DNA from: SIG480 sp045539475
Lineage (GTDB): Bacteria > Bacillota > Clostridia > Oscillospirales > JAAYXM01
Length of the DNA stretch: 64,000 nucleotides
Assembly (NCBI GenBank): GCA_045539475.1
Contig: JAZQFJ010000034.1
Span: forward strand, 24,184-88,183
Reading direction: 5' to 3'
Shown here: positions 17,308-26,588 of the stretch, piece by piece
How positions within the stretch are numbered: position 1 is the stretch's first letter
How the letters are laid out: each line of letters opens with the position of its first letter
Translations under genes and position numbers: made by a program
Notes under the pieces: generated by a model
Database searches by the model: none
What the model saw: only the letters and a program-made list of their open reading frames with translations
Told to the model about the DNA's origin: nothing

Positions 17308-20300
17308 ATGGTATACAGAGTATACGTAGAGAAGAAAAAAGAGCTTGCTAATGAGGCGCGTGCACTTCTTTCCGATGCAAGAACGCTTCTCGGTATAAAA
17401 AGTCTTACAGATGTTCGCGTTATAAACCGTTATGATGCGGAAAATATATCGGAGGAGCTTTTTAACTATGCAAAGCAGACTGTTTTCTCAGAACCGCAGC
17501 TTGATATAGTTTCTGAAGATATTAATGTTTGCTCTTGCGATGCATCTGTTTTCGCAGTTGAACCGCTTCCGGGGCAGTTTGACCAGCGTGCTGATTCTGC
17601 GGCACAGTGCATTCAGATAATCTCGCAGGGAGATCGCCCGCTTATTCGTACAGCAAAGCTTTATGCTTTATACGGCAATCTTACGGATTCAGATGTTGCA
17701 GAGATTAAAAAATATGTAATCAACCCCGTTGAATCAAGAGAGGCGGAGCTTGCAAAGCCTGAAACTCTAAAGGTTGAATATGATATTCCCACAGAAGTAA
17801 AAACTCTCGATGGCTTTATTGAGCTTGACAGAGCGGGGCTTGAAGCTTTCGTTTCCGAATACGGTCTTGCAATGGATGCAGACGATATTGAGTTCTGTCA
17901 GAACTACTTTAAAACAGAAGGCAGAAATCCGACCATTACGGAAATCCGTATGATAGATACATATTGGTCTGACCATTGCCGTCATACAACCTTCCTCACA
18001 ACCATTGACAGTGTCAAGTTTGAGGATGCGCTTTTGCAGAAGACATATGATGAGTATATGGATACGCGCCGCGCTCTCGGCAGAACAAAGCCTATATGCC
18101 TTATGGATCTTGCGACAATCGCCGTAAAGCATCTTCGTGCAAACGGAAAGCTCGACAAACTTGATGAGTCAGAAGAGATCAATGCTTGTACGGTTAAAAT
18201 CGAGGTTGAGGTTGATGGCGAAAAAGAGCCGTGGCTTCTCCTCTTCAAAAACGAAACCCACAACCATCCGACGGAAATTGAGCCGTTCGGCGGTGCGGCA
18301 ACCTGTATCGGAGGTGCCATTCGTGACCCGCTTTCCGGTCGCTCGTATGTATACGGCGCTATGCGCGTAACGGGTGCGGCTGATCCGCTGAAGCCTGTAA
18401 GCGAAACGATAAAGGGTAAGCTTCCTCAGCGTAAGATTGTAACAACTGCTGCTGCAGGATATTCTTCTTACGGTAACCAGATTGGTCTTGCAACAGGTAT
18501 CGTTGATGAAATCTTCCACGATGGCTATGCTGCAAAGCGTATGGAAATCGGTGCGGTTATTGCGGCAGCTCCGCAGAAGAATGTACGTCGTGAGCGCCCG
18601 GAGGCGGGGGATATCGTCATTCTTCTCGGCGGAAGCACAGGGCGTGACGGTTGCGGCGGCGCAACAGGTTCTTCAAAATCTCACACAGCAGAGTCTCTTG
18701 AAACCTGCGGTGCAGAGGTGCAGAAGGGTAATGCGCCAGAAGAGAGAAAGCTCCAGCGTCTTTTCAGAAACGAAGAAGCAAGCCGGATGATCAAGCGTTG
18801 TAATGACTTTGGTGCAGGCGGTGTTTCCGTTGCAATCGGTGAGCTTGCCGACGGTTTGGAGATTAACCTCAATGCAGTTCCGAAGAAATACGATGGACTT
18901 GACGGCACAGAGCTTGCAATAAGCGAGTCTCAGGAGCGTATGGCAGTTGTTGTTGAGGCAAAGGATGTTGATGCATTCCTTGCGCTTGCAGATAAAGAAA
19001 ATCTTCAGGCTTGCCCGGTTGCCGTTGTTACGGAGCTTCCGCGCCTTGTAATGCATTGGAACGGCAAGAAGATAGTTGATATAAGCCGTGAATTCTTAAA
19101 TTCCAACGGCGCAGAAAAGCATATCGACGTTTCTGTTGCAAAGCCTGCTCTTTCCGACAAGAAGATTTCCGGTTCATTTACGGATAATTATAAGAAGATA
19201 GCAGCTGATCTTAACATCTGCTCAAAGCGCGGTCTTTCCGAGCGCTTTGACTCTACTATCGGCGCAGGCACGGTTCTTATGCCGTTTGGCGGAAAGAATC
19301 AGCTCACTCCCATTCAGGCAATGGTGCAGAAGATTTCCGTTGAAAAGAAGCATACGGATGATTGCTCATTTATGTCTTGGGGCTATAATCCCTTCCTCAC
19401 AGAGCAGAGCCCGTATCACGGCGCATATATGGCTGTTGTAGAGTCTGTATGTAAGCTCATTGCAACAGGCGCAGACTTTAATGATGTTTATCTCACATTC
19501 CAGGAATATTTTGAAAAACTTGGCCGTGATGCAAAACGCTGGGGCAAGCCGCTTGCGGCTCTTCTTGGAGCGTTTAAGGCACAGAAGGAGCTCTCTATCG
19601 GCGCAATCGGCGGTAAGGACTCTATGAGCGGTTCGTTTGAGAATCTTGATGTTCCGCCCACGCTTGTTTCCTTTGCGGTAACTACGGGTAAGGTATCGGA
19701 CGTTGTTTCTCCGGAGTTTAAGAAAGCAGGAAACAAAGTTTTCCTTATCACTCCTGAGTTTGATGAAAATAATCTCCCGAAGACTGAATCACTTCTCAAA
19801 GTATTTGATACCGTAACTGCTCTTATGAGAAGCGGAAAGATTGTTGCCGCTTACACTCCGGGTATCGGAGGAATTGCAGAAGCAGTTATGAAGATGGCAT
19901 TCGGTAACGGTCTTGGTGTTGATTTTGCAGCAGATGTAACCGTAGAAAAGCTCTTTGACTATAGCTACGCTTCGTTTGTTGTAGAAGCCATCGAGGATAT
20001 CCCGGGTGCAACATTAATCGGTACTGTAACCGATAAGAATGCACTTTCTCTCGGAGGGGAGAGCGTCTGCCTTACAGAGCTTCTCGGAGTATACGAAGAT
20101 AAGCTTGAAAGTGTTTACAGCTGCAACATTCCCGATAGCAAAACACCTATGCAGAACTTTGAATATAAGGCTTCCGAGTGGAAAGCACCGGCAGTAAAGT
20201 GCGCAAAGCCGAAGGTTCTTATTCCGGCATTCCCGGGAACAAACTGTGAGTTTGACTCCGCAAAGGCTATGCGCGATGCGGGGGCTGAGCCTGAGATTAT

Positions 20301-21003
20301 CGTTATCAGAAACCTCACCTCCGACGGCATTCGCGAGAGCGTTGAAAAGTTCGCAAATGAGCTTAAAACTGCACAGATGATATTCATTCCGGGCGGATTT
20401 TCCGGCGGTGACGAGCCTGACGGAAGCGGTAAGTTCATAACTGCGTTCTTCCGCAATGCGGCAATAAAGGAAGGCGTACACGACCTTCTTGACAACCGTG
20501 ACGGTCTTATGTGCGGTATCTGTAACGGCTTCCAGGCTCTTATAAAGCTCGGTCTTGTTCCGTACGGTAAGATCATTGATACAGATGAGAACTGCCCGAC
20601 TCTTACATTCAACACAATAGCTCGTCACCAGTCGAGAATTGTAAGAACAAGAGTTGCATCGAACAAGTCACCGTGGCTTGCGCTCACAAATGTCGGGGAT
20701 GTATATACCGTTCCGATTTCTCACGGCGAAGGTCGTTTCCTTGCAGACGAAGCTCTTATCAAGGAACTGGCAAAGAACGGTCAGATTGCAACTCAGTATG
20801 TTGACTTTGATGGCAACGCAACAAGCGATGTTCACTTTAACCCCAACGATTCCATGTATGCTATCGAGGGTATCACGTCACCTGACGGCAGAGTGTTCGG
20901 TAAGATGGGACACAGTGAGCGTAAAGGCAGTGGGCTTTACAAAAACGTACCGGGTAATTATGATATCCGTATGTTCGAGTCTGCGGTAAAGTACTTTAAA
21001 TAA
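17308..21003 (+). CDS. purL: FGAM synthase PurL, large single-chain form
   Basis: A 1231-residue enzyme that converts FGAR to FGAM with glutamine and ATP. It is the fused form holding the synthetase and glutaminase domains, so no separate purS or purQ is needed. Seen: TYWSDHCRHTTF (about 220), KNETHNHPTEIEPFGGAATCIGGAIRDPLSGR, GGSTGRDGCGGATGSSKSH, FGAGGVSVAIGELADG, and GAIGGKDSMSGSFE. The glutaminase domain starts at about 970 (LIPAFPGTNCEFDSAKAM), with the Cys nucleophile in MCGICNGFQALIKLG and the distal SHGEGRF. It begins 2 bases after the purD stop, with AGGGAGGA inside purD. Confidence 0.96.
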   Translation: MVYRVYVEKKKELANEARALLSDARTLLGIKSLTDVRVINRYDAENISEELFNYAKQTVFSEPQLDIVSEDINVCSCDASVFAVEPLPGQFDQRADSAAQCIQIISQGDRPLIRTAKLYALYGNLTDSDVAEIKKYVINPVESREAELAKPETLKVEYDIPTEVKTLDGFIELDRAGLEAFVSEYGLAMDADDIEFCQNYFKTEGRNPTITEIRMIDTYWSDHCRHTTFLTTIDSVKFEDALLQKTYDEYMDTRRALGRTKPICLMDLATIAVKHLRANGKLDKLDESEEINACTVKIEVEVDGEKEPWLLLFKNETHNHPTEIEPFGGAATCIGGAIRDPLSGRSYVYGAMRVTGAADPLKPVSETIKGKLPQRKIVTTAAAGYSSYGNQIGLATGIVDEIFHDGYAAKRMEIGAVIAAAPQKNVRRERPEAGDIVILLGGSTGRDGCGGATGSSKSHTAESLETCGAEVQKGNAPEERKLQRLFRNEEASRMIKRCNDFGAGGVSVAIGELADGLEINLNAVPKKYDGLDGTELAISESQERMAVVVEAKDVDAFLALADKENLQACPVAVVTELPRLVMHWNGKKIVDISREFLNSNGAEKHIDVSVAKPALSDKKISGSFTDNYKKIAADLNICSKRGLSERFDSTIGAGTVLMPFGGKNQLTPIQAMVQKISVEKKHTDDCSFMSWGYNPFLTEQSPYHGAYMAVVESVCKLIATGADFNDVYLTFQEYFEKLGRDAKRWGKPLAALLGAFKAQKELSIGAIGGKDSMSGSFENLDVPPTLVSFAVTTGKVSDVVSPEFKKAGNKVFLITPEFDENNLPKTESLLKVFDTVTALMRSGKIVAAYTPGIGGIAEAVMKMAFGNGLGVDFAADVTVEKLFDYSYASFVVEAIEDIPGATLIGTVTDKNALSLGGESVCLTELLGVYEDKLESVYSCNIPDSKTPMQNFEYKASEWKAPAVKCAKPKVLIPAFPGTNCEFDSAKAMRDAGAEPEIIVIRNLTSDGIRESVEKFANELKTAQMIFIPGGFSGGDEPDGSGKFITAFFRNAAIKEGVHDLLDNRDGLMCGICNGFQALIKLGLVPYGKIIDTDENCPTLTFNTIARHQSRIVRTRVASNKSPWLALTNVGDVYTVPISHGEGRFLADEALIKELAKNGQIATQYVDFDGNATSDVHFNPNDSMYAIEGITSPDGRVFGKMGHSERKGSGLYKNVPGNYDIRMFESAVKYFK

Positions 21004-21023
21004 GCCTTTTGGAGGAATGACAA

Positions 21024-22700
21024 ATGGCATTCAAATCAGACATTGAAATAGCCCAGAGCTGCGAAATGCGTCCTATAGGCGAAATTGCGGCAAAGGCTCA
21101 CGTGGATGAAAAATATATTGAGCAGTACGGCAGATATAAAGCGAAAATCGACCTCGCGCTTCTTAATGAAACGAAGCGTGAGGACGGTAGACTTGTTCTT
21201 GTAACGGCAATAACGCCTACTCCTGCAGGCGAGGGAAAGACCACCACAACGATCGGCCTGGCTGATGGTCTTGCAAGAATCGGTAAGGATGTCACCGTTG
21301 CGCTCCGTGAACCGTCTCTCGGTCCCGTTTTCGGTCTCAAGGGCGGCGCGGCAGGTGGCGGATACGCTCAGGTTGTTCCCATGGAAGATATAAACCTTCA
21401 CTTTACGGGAGACTTCCACGCAATAGGTGCGGCAAATAACCTTCTTGCCGCGATGCTTGATAACCATATTCATCAGGGCAACGCTCTCGGAATTGATCCG
21501 AATAAGATTACATGGCGTCGTTGCGTAGATATGAACGACCGGGAACTTCGCAACATCGCAATCGGTCTTGGTGGCGCGAAAAACGGAGTAACCCGCGAGG
21601 ATGGCTTTGATATAACCGTTGCAAGTGAAATTATGGCAGTTCTGTGCCTTGCAAGCTCTGTTTCAGACCTTAAGGCACGTCTGGCAAGAATTATTGTCGG
21701 TTATACTTATGACGGAAAGCCCGTAACTTGCGGTGAGATAAACGCACACGGTGCCATGACAGCTCTTTTAAAGGATGCGCTCAAGCCAAATCTTGTGCAA
21801 ACTCTTGAAGGTACACCTGCGTTTGTCCACGGTGGACCGTTTGCGAATATTGCTCATGGCTGTAACTCTGTTATGGCGACGAAAATGGCTCTCAAAATGG
21901 GTGATTACACCGTTACGGAAGCAGGTTTCGGTGCAGATCTCGGCGCGGAAAAATTCCTCGACATCAAGTGCCGTGTGGCAGGGCTCACTCCGAGTGCGGT
22001 AGTTGTTGTCGCAACTGTCCGTGCGCTCAAGATGCATGGCGGAAGAGCGAAAACAGAGCTTGCAAATGAAGACATTCCGGCATTGGAAAAGGGAATTCCG
22101 AATCTTCTTCGCCACGTCTCGAATATAAAGAATGTCTATAAGCTTCCTTGTGTCGTTGCGGTTAACCGTTTTCCGACCGATACGGATGCTGAGATTGATT
22201 TTATAATAAAGAAGTGTCGTGAGCTTGGCGTAAATACCGTCCTTTCTACGGTTTGGGCGGATGGCGGCAAGGGCGGTGAAGAGCTCGCACGCGAGGTTGT
22301 TCGCCTCTGTGAAGAAGAAAAGGGCGACTTCACCTTCAGTTATGATACGGAATCTTCAATTGAAGAAAAAATCGAGGCAATAGTTAAGAAAGTCTATGGC
22401 GGAGACGGAATATCTGTTCTTCCTGCGGCAAAGAAACAGATTGATGAGCTTGAAAAACTCGGTCTCGATAAGCTGCCGGTTTGCGTTGCAAAAACCCAGT
22501 ACAGCTTCTCGGATGACCCGACAAAGCTCGGTGCGCCGGAAGGCTTCACGGTAACGGTCAGAAATGTTAAGGTTTCCGCCGGCGCAGGATTTATAGTAGT
22601 CCTCACCGGAGATATAATGACAATGCCGGGGCTTCCTAAAGTGCCTGCTGCAGAGCGTATTGACGTAGACGCAGACGGCAAAATAACCGGATTATTTTAA
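21024..22700 (+). CDS. fhs: Formate-tetrahydrofolate ligase
   Basis: A 558-residue protein of usual length. It makes 10-formyl-THF from formate, THF and ATP. Visible: P-loop TPTPAGEGKTTTTIGL (about 70-85), LREPSLGPVFGLKGGAAGGGYAQVVPMEDINLHFTGD, AANNLLAAMLDNHIHQGN, TEAGFGADLGAEKF, GIPNLLRH, and KVSAGAGFIVVLTGDIMTMPGLPKVPAAERID near the end. As the last gene of the ZTP-controlled operon it supplies the cofactor whose shortage the riboswitch reports. A strong hairpin follows the stop. Confidence 0.97.
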   Translation: MAFKSDIEIAQSCEMRPIGEIAAKAHVDEKYIEQYGRYKAKIDLALLNETKREDGRLVLVTAITPTPAGEGKTTTTIGLADGLARIGKDVTVALREPSLGPVFGLKGGAAGGGYAQVVPMEDINLHFTGDFHAIGAANNLLAAMLDNHIHQGNALGIDPNKITWRRCVDMNDRELRNIAIGLGGAKNGVTREDGFDITVASEIMAVLCLASSVSDLKARLARIIVGYTYDGKPVTCGEINAHGAMTALLKDALKPNLVQTLEGTPAFVHGGPFANIAHGCNSVMATKMALKMGDYTVTEAGFGADLGAEKFLDIKCRVAGLTPSAVVVVATVRALKMHGGRAKTELANEDIPALEKGIPNLLRHVSNIKNVYKLPCVVAVNRFPTDTDAEIDFIIKKCRELGVNTVLSTVWADGGKGGEELAREVVRLCEEEKGDFTFSYDTESSIEEKIEAIVKKVYGGDGISVLPAAKKQIDELEKLGLDKLPVCVAKTQYSFSDDPTKLGAPEGFTVTVRNVKVSAGAGFIVVLTGDIMTMPGLPKVPAAERIDVDADGKITGLF

Positions 22701-22724
22701 AACTGAAAAAAGTGTTTGTAAAAA

Positions 22725-22763
22725 GCATCCGTGATGTGTGGTTTTCATACATCACGGATGCTG
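22725..22763 (+). terminator. Terminator of the purine operon
   Basis: A perfect 13-bp stem, GCATCCGTGATGT (22725-22737) and ACATCACGGATGC (22749-22761), followed by a T-rich TGCTTATTTT. It lies between the convergent fhs and aldose-epimerase-like genes. Confidence 0.8.
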
Positions 22764-22794
22764 CTTATTTTAAATGTTTAAGCTTTGCTGTTAC

Positions 22795-23676
22795 TTATTT
22801 GTTCGTCGGGAATGTTATGGTATGTGTAAGGGTTTCCTGCTCATAGGGTTTCAGAGTTCTTATGCGATATTTTTGAGATAAGTCGCACGGAGTGTATTCG
22901 TCAAAATCCCATGTACCACACCATGGCTCTATGCAGATATACTCTGCTCTTGCCCCTTTTCTTGTCCAACAGACAAGTGTGTCAAATCCTGGAAAAGAAA
23001 TATGAATTTCATCACTGGTTCTGTCGTCGCGAAGCGCAATACCTTGGGATTTAAAATCAAGGAAATCCAACTCGTTATCAGCGAAAAAATCATAATCAAG
23101 TTTTATTTCGCGTTCATTTTTTAAATAAGGAACAAGCTTTTTGCAAATATGTCCGCATTCATCTCTAAACTGTGCGTAGCGTTCTATTGTTTCCGGTTCA
23201 TCAAAAACGAGCGTATAGTTATCAATACCGCCGGGGCAGGCGTAACCTTCGTGAGAACCTGCAGAGTAATACATATTTTTTTTTGACTTATTTTTTGTTA
23301 TGTATTCTTGACAAAGCTTATTGCCGTCCAGTGTGAAACGTATTCTGAACTCGAAATCAAACGGATACTGACTTAATGTGTAGCTGTTTGATTTTAAAAG
23401 CATTGTTATGCTACACGCGGTTTGGCTTTCAACTTCAAATTCGCATTTGGAAGCAAATCCATGGGCTTCCATATAATATTCTTTTCCATCAAGTGTGTAT
23501 TTGTTATCCTTCAATGTGCTGACTATTGGAAACAGTACAGGGGCATGCTCTGACCATTCCGGACCGCCTTGCCAGAGAAACTCCTTGCCGGATTTGTGTT
23601 TAATTGAAGTAAGCTCTGCTCCGTATGTATTTATCAATACCGTGAGCTTATTGTTTTTTATTGAGAGCATCGGCAT
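22795..23676 (-). CDS. Aldose 1-epimerase / galactose mutarotase-like protein
   Basis: A 293-residue beta-sandwich protein similar to the LacX branch of aldose epimerases. Seen: GAELTSIKHKSGKEFLWQGGPEWSEHAPVLFPIV near the N-terminus, which is the family hallmark, an HGFASKCEFEV region with the catalytic-type His, SAGSHEGYACP (second His), and a Glu-containing EPWCGTWDF near the C-terminus. Members interconvert anomers of sugars or sugar phosphates. It is the third gene of a minus-strand set that starts at a GntR-type operator, 73 bases after the isomerase-like gene. Confidence 0.85.
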   Translation of the reverse strand: MPMLSIKNNKLTVLINTYGAELTSIKHKSGKEFLWQGGPEWSEHAPVLFPIVSTLKDNKYTLDGKEYYMEAHGFASKCEFEVESQTACSITMLLKSNSYTLSQYPFDFEFRIRFTLDGNKLCQEYITKNKSKKNMYYSAGSHEGYACPGGIDNYTLVFDEPETIERYAQFRDECGHICKKLVPYLKNEREIKLDYDFFADNELDFLDFKSQGIALRDDRTSDEIHISFPGFDTLVCWTRKGARAEYICIEPWCGTWDFDEYTPCDLSQKYRIRTLKPYEQETLTHTITFPTNK

Positions 23677-23749
23677 GGTGGTTTTTCCTCTTTTGTTCGG
23701 ATGGTTGTATGTTTAGAAAGCTATACTTTATAATTGTTATTATTTTTGT

Positions 23750-24547
23750 TTACTTCGTATCAGGGAAGTGCTTTGTTACATTCTCAAAACTACGTTTCAG
23801 GCAATCAAATTCGTTTTCGTTATAACAGCGATCTTGTTCGACAAGCATATATTCACAACCTGCTTCGGAAAGAACGTTTATATATGAATCATAATCAAGT
23901 TTTCCTTCATAGATTGGGCGGAGATATACGCGCTCTTCCTCAATTCCTGCCGGGATTTCATCAAGATAATCTTTCAAATGAATGCGCGAAAGTCTGCCGC
24001 TGAGCTTCTTGATGAGAGTAACGACATCAACACCCGCCCACGCAGCCCAACCGAGGTCGAGTGTAAAGTCTATGGAATCCTCCGGGAAATCCTCAAGAAT
24101 GCGATCTATAACGCTTGTTTTTGCAAATGCACCCTGAAATTCCTGATAATGATTATGAAAATGAAGCTTTGCACCAAGGTCACGAATCTGTTTCGCTATC
24201 GGTACAAATTTTTCACGGAATGGCTCATATCTGTCCTCAAAGCCTTGTTCTCCGTCGGTTGCGGGCATGCCGCCGATTCCTATATTTCGGCAATCGAATA
24301 TCGCATGTTTTTTTACTATCTGCTCAATGTCTCCATTGATAAGGCTTTTTGGCGGAATATGAGTGAGAACACATTTTAGATTGTTTTTTAAAAGCTCATC
24401 GCGAAGCCACTCCGGCTCATAAGGACATGTACCGGAAACCTGAACGGATTTATATCCAATATCTGCTACTTTTTTTAGCGTTTTTGAAAAATCCTCAAGA
24501 TTTGTTGTGTGATTATGTACTGTGTAAAGCTGTGCTCCGATTTGCAT
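23750..24547 (-). CDS. Sugar phosphate isomerase/epimerase (TIM barrel)
   Basis: A 265-residue protein of the AP-endonuclease-2/xylose-isomerase-like TIM barrel family. Visible: MQIGAQLYTVHNHT at the start, YKSVQVSGTCPY, LHFHNHYQEFQG (metal-binding His), DFTLDLGWAAWAGVD (Asp with the usual DxGHxxxAG loop altered to DLGWAAWAG), IHLKDYLD and LVEQDRCY near the C-terminus. The substrate is unknown. It lies between the nitrilase-like and epimerase-like genes in one minus-strand operon, with GGGAGG 9 bases before the ATG. Confidence 0.85.
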   Translation of the reverse strand: MQIGAQLYTVHNHTTNLEDFSKTLKKVADIGYKSVQVSGTCPYEPEWLRDELLKNNLKCVLTHIPPKSLINGDIEQIVKKHAIFDCRNIGIGGMPATDGEQGFEDRYEPFREKFVPIAKQIRDLGAKLHFHNHYQEFQGAFAKTSVIDRILEDFPEDSIDFTLDLGWAAWAGVDVVTLIKKLSGRLSRIHLKDYLDEIPAGIEEERVYLRPIYEGKLDYDSYINVLSEAGCEYMLVEQDRCYNENEFDCLKRSFENVTKHFPDTK

Positions 24548-24581
24548 TGTTTATACCTCCCGTAAAATTTAAGTTTAATCG

Positions 24582-25532
24582 TTATTTTTCCATTCTTCCT
24601 TCTGTGTACCGTGCGGCTCTTGCACGCTCCATATAGTTATCTAAAAGCTCAATCTCAAATTCTTTTATCATATCCATGGCGGATATGCCGTCAAGTTCAC
24701 TTGTGATAAGTACCGAGCCGAGATATCCGGGATCGTATATCGTTACGCCTTTTCCGTATTTTTTCTTCAAATGCTCGAACTTTTCTGCGTTATAGTCGAT
24801 GTGCGCAACGGCGTAGTCGAGGTTTATCTTGTGAGTAATAAAGGGAAGATAGGTAGAACTTTTTGCTTCTTCATAGCCGAGTGGATTCCATATGTTGCAG
24901 GGGAGCCCTTGGACACCTACAGCACCGACGAAATATGAGCGGCAACTGTATGCCCAGTGCTGCTGTACGTGTCCGCCGTGGAACATAGAACAGAAAACAA
25001 TAAGCTCAGGCTTTGATTTTTTGTATTTTTCCAGAAGCTCGGGGAAGTTTAAATCAAAGCAGGTAACACCGGCAACGGTTCCGAAATCCATTTTAATAAT
25101 AGGTGCATCTTTTCCGTATAGAATACCGCTTTCTGTGTTTTCTTCGATAACAAGGTGGTTTTTGTTGTATACTCCACGGACTTCGCCCTCTCTGCCGATA
25201 AAAACAGTAGAGTTGCGGAGTGCTCCGTCTTCTGCGTGGAGAACAGCGGAATAGGCAATGTTCACGCTGTTTTGCCTCGCTTTTTCCTGCATTTTCTCAA
25301 GAATGGCGTTTCCGCGTGCTTTATAGTAATCCCTTTGTTGTGTGCGCGAAAGCCCTGCCGGGCGGTCACAGCATTCGTTCAATACTATGAAATCCGGTTC
25401 ATCGTATAAAACCTTGTCTATCCACGAGTTGAGATGCTCCCACACACCAATTACCATATCCTCATATGATGTTTTTTTTGGAAATTCCATCGGTTTAAGA
25501 CCAAGTGTGCCTACTTTTACATAACGTGCCAT
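24582..25532 (-). CDS. Carbon-nitrogen hydrolase (nitrilase superfamily)
   Basis: A protein of about 316 residues. The nitrilase triad can be placed: Glu in FIVLNECCDRP, Lys in YNKNHLVIEE, and Cys in VAGVTCFDLNFPELL. Family members hydrolyse amides or nitriles of small molecules. The start chosen is the ATG at 25532 (MARYVKVGTLG), with AGGAG 10 bases upstream; the frame continues to 25577 but that part contains the operator palindrome. It is the first gene of the minus-strand operon, with a near-consensus promoter and a GntR-type site upstream. Confidence 0.85.
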   Translation of the reverse strand: MARYVKVGTLGLKPMEFPKKTSYEDMVIGVWEHLNSWIDKVLYDEPDFIVLNECCDRPAGLSRTQQRDYYKARGNAILEKMQEKARQNSVNIAYSAVLHAEDGALRNSTVFIGREGEVRGVYNKNHLVIEENTESGILYGKDAPIIKMDFGTVAGVTCFDLNFPELLEKYKKSKPELIVFCSMFHGGHVQQHWAYSCRSYFVGAVGVQGLPCNIWNPLGYEEAKSSTYLPFITHKINLDYAVAHIDYNAEKFEHLKKKYGKGVTIYDPGYLGSVLITSELDGISAMDMIKEFEIELLDNYMERARAARYTEGRMEK

Positions 25533-25563
25533 TATATGAGTGCTCCTATGCATTGAAAATTTA

Positions 25564-25580
25564 ACTTTATCATACAAAGT
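25564..25580. promoter_or_regulatory. GntR-type operator, site 1
   Basis: ACTTTATCATACAAAGT, which differs by one base from the reverse complement of the palindrome at 26545-26561. It lies 7 bases downstream of the -10 box of the minus-strand promoter, so a bound repressor would block transcription of the nitrilase operon. Confidence 0.75.
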
Positions 25581-25587
25581 TTTCTGT

Positions 25588-25617
25588 ATTATACATCATT
25601 CTGACTTTGTCTGTCAA
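25588..25617 (-). promoter_or_regulatory. Promoter of the nitrilase operon
   Basis: On the minus strand, TTGACA (25617-25612), an 18-base spacer and TATAAT (25593-25588). Both boxes are consensus. Confidence 0.8.
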
Positions 25618-25627
25618 TCCCTAAAAT

Positions 25628-25665
25628 AAAAAAACGTCGGCAAAAATAATTACCGACGTTTTTTT
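25628..25665 (-). terminator. Terminator after the GntR gene
   Basis: AAAAAAACGTCGG (25628-25640) and CCGACGTTTTTTT (25653-25665) form a 13-bp stem whose A/T ends supply a U tract in either direction. It lies just after the stop of the regulator gene and upstream of the nitrilase promoter, insulating the two. Confidence 0.9.
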
Positions 25666-25674
25666 ATTGGGGAT

Positions 25675-26388
25675 TTACTCTGATTCGTTGCTTAGCTTTG
25701 AGAAGTGTAGGAACATCGCTTCGTGGAACATATCGTAATCATGCAGTTTCAGCGCATCTAAAATTCTTGAATGGTTTTTAATCGTTCTGTTGATGTGGTG
25801 TGGCTTTGCTTTACATTCAATGTAACGGTCGTAGCCCCAGAAAAGATCTAAAATTGCAGATGCGAGCGGGTTGCCTGCGTGTTGGAACAGTATGCTGTGG
25901 AACATGGCGTCGGCACGGAGGAATGCAACGGAAAGCTTTGAGTTTTCTATATTTTTCTTTTCGTTGCGCATAACCTCAACTTGTGCCTCTAAAAGGGAGA
26001 GCTGTTGGTTGTCAATTGTGTCAAAAGCCTGCCTTATTAAACCCATTTCGAGGATTTTTCGCGTTTCACCGATGCATTTTGCGAGGTTTTCGTCGTCCTC
26101 CTGGTTAAGCTGCATCATGAGCCCGGAAAAGCTCAGCTCTGAGCGCGGTTTGCATATCGTGATGCCTATTCCGGGGTGAGAGGTGATAACGCCGGTTATC
26201 TCGAGTGACTTTATCGCTTCACGAAGAACGCTTCGTCCAACGCCGAACATTTGCGTCATTTCGGCTTCTGTCGGAAGCTTGTCACCCGGGTTTAAATTAT
26301 TGTCCTTTATGTAATTGCATATTTCGTCGTAAATTTTTATATAAAGCTTTTTTTGTCTTGTGGGTTTTTCTGTCTGATTGTTTTGCAT
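25675..26388 (-). CDS. GntR/FadR-family transcriptional regulator (FCD domain)
   Basis: A 237-residue protein. Residues about 12-80 are the winged helix: LYIKIYDEICNYI, GDKLPTEAEMTQMFGVGRSVLREAIKSLEITGVI, the classic GntR signature. Residues about 100-235 are a helical FCD ligand domain with ARG/His-type positions (FLRADAMFHSILFQHAGNPLA, RTIKNHSRILDALKLHDYDMFHEAMFLH). FCD regulators usually bind organic or sugar acids and repress. Related palindromes occur at three sites around it, two placed just downstream of strong promoters, so this protein is the likely repressor of both flanking transcription units. Confidence 0.92.
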   Translation of the reverse strand: MQNNQTEKPTRQKKLYIKIYDEICNYIKDNNLNPGDKLPTEAEMTQMFGVGRSVLREAIKSLEITGVITSHPGIGITICKPRSELSFSGLMMQLNQEDDENLAKCIGETRKILEMGLIRQAFDTIDNQQLSLLEAQVEVMRNEKKNIENSKLSVAFLRADAMFHSILFQHAGNPLASAILDLFWGYDRYIECKAKPHHINRTIKNHSRILDALKLHDYDMFHEAMFLHFSKLSNESE

Positions 26389-26468
26389 TGATCGTTCTCC
26401 TGGTATTTTCTTTTTTATATATGTAGTATTTTATACCACACTTCGGAAAAAGTCAAGAGAGGGTATAA

Positions 26469-26485
26469 ACTTTATAAGACAAAAT
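26469..26485. promoter_or_regulatory. GntR-type operator, degenerate site 3
   Basis: ACTTTATAAGACAAAAT keeps the pattern of the other two sites with three differences from the palindrome at 26545-26561. It lies upstream of the regulator's own minus-strand promoter region (TTGACT with a TAAAAT-type -10), which would allow self-control. Weaker than the other two. Confidence 0.5.
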
Positions 26486-26507
26486 GAAAAATTCCTGCAA
26501 TTTCCTA

Positions 26508-26536
26508 TTGACAAGCAACAGGTGGATGTGTATAAT
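26508..26536 (+). promoter_or_regulatory. Promoter of the DapA/NanA-family gene
   Basis: Consensus TTGACA (26508-26513), a 17-base spacer, TATAAT (26531-26536). The predicted start site falls at about 26543, at the edge of the operator palindrome. Confidence 0.85.
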
Positions 26537-26544
26537 AAAAATAG

Positions 26545-26561
26545 ACTTTGTATGACAAAGT
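26545..26561. promoter_or_regulatory. GntR-type operator, site 2
   Basis: A perfect palindrome ACTTTGT-ATG-ACAAAGT directly after the start site region of the promoter at 26508-26536. It is the best-matching of the three related sites. Confidence 0.8.
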
Positions 26562-26588
26562 GTGAAACTTTTGGAAAGAGGTCATTAG

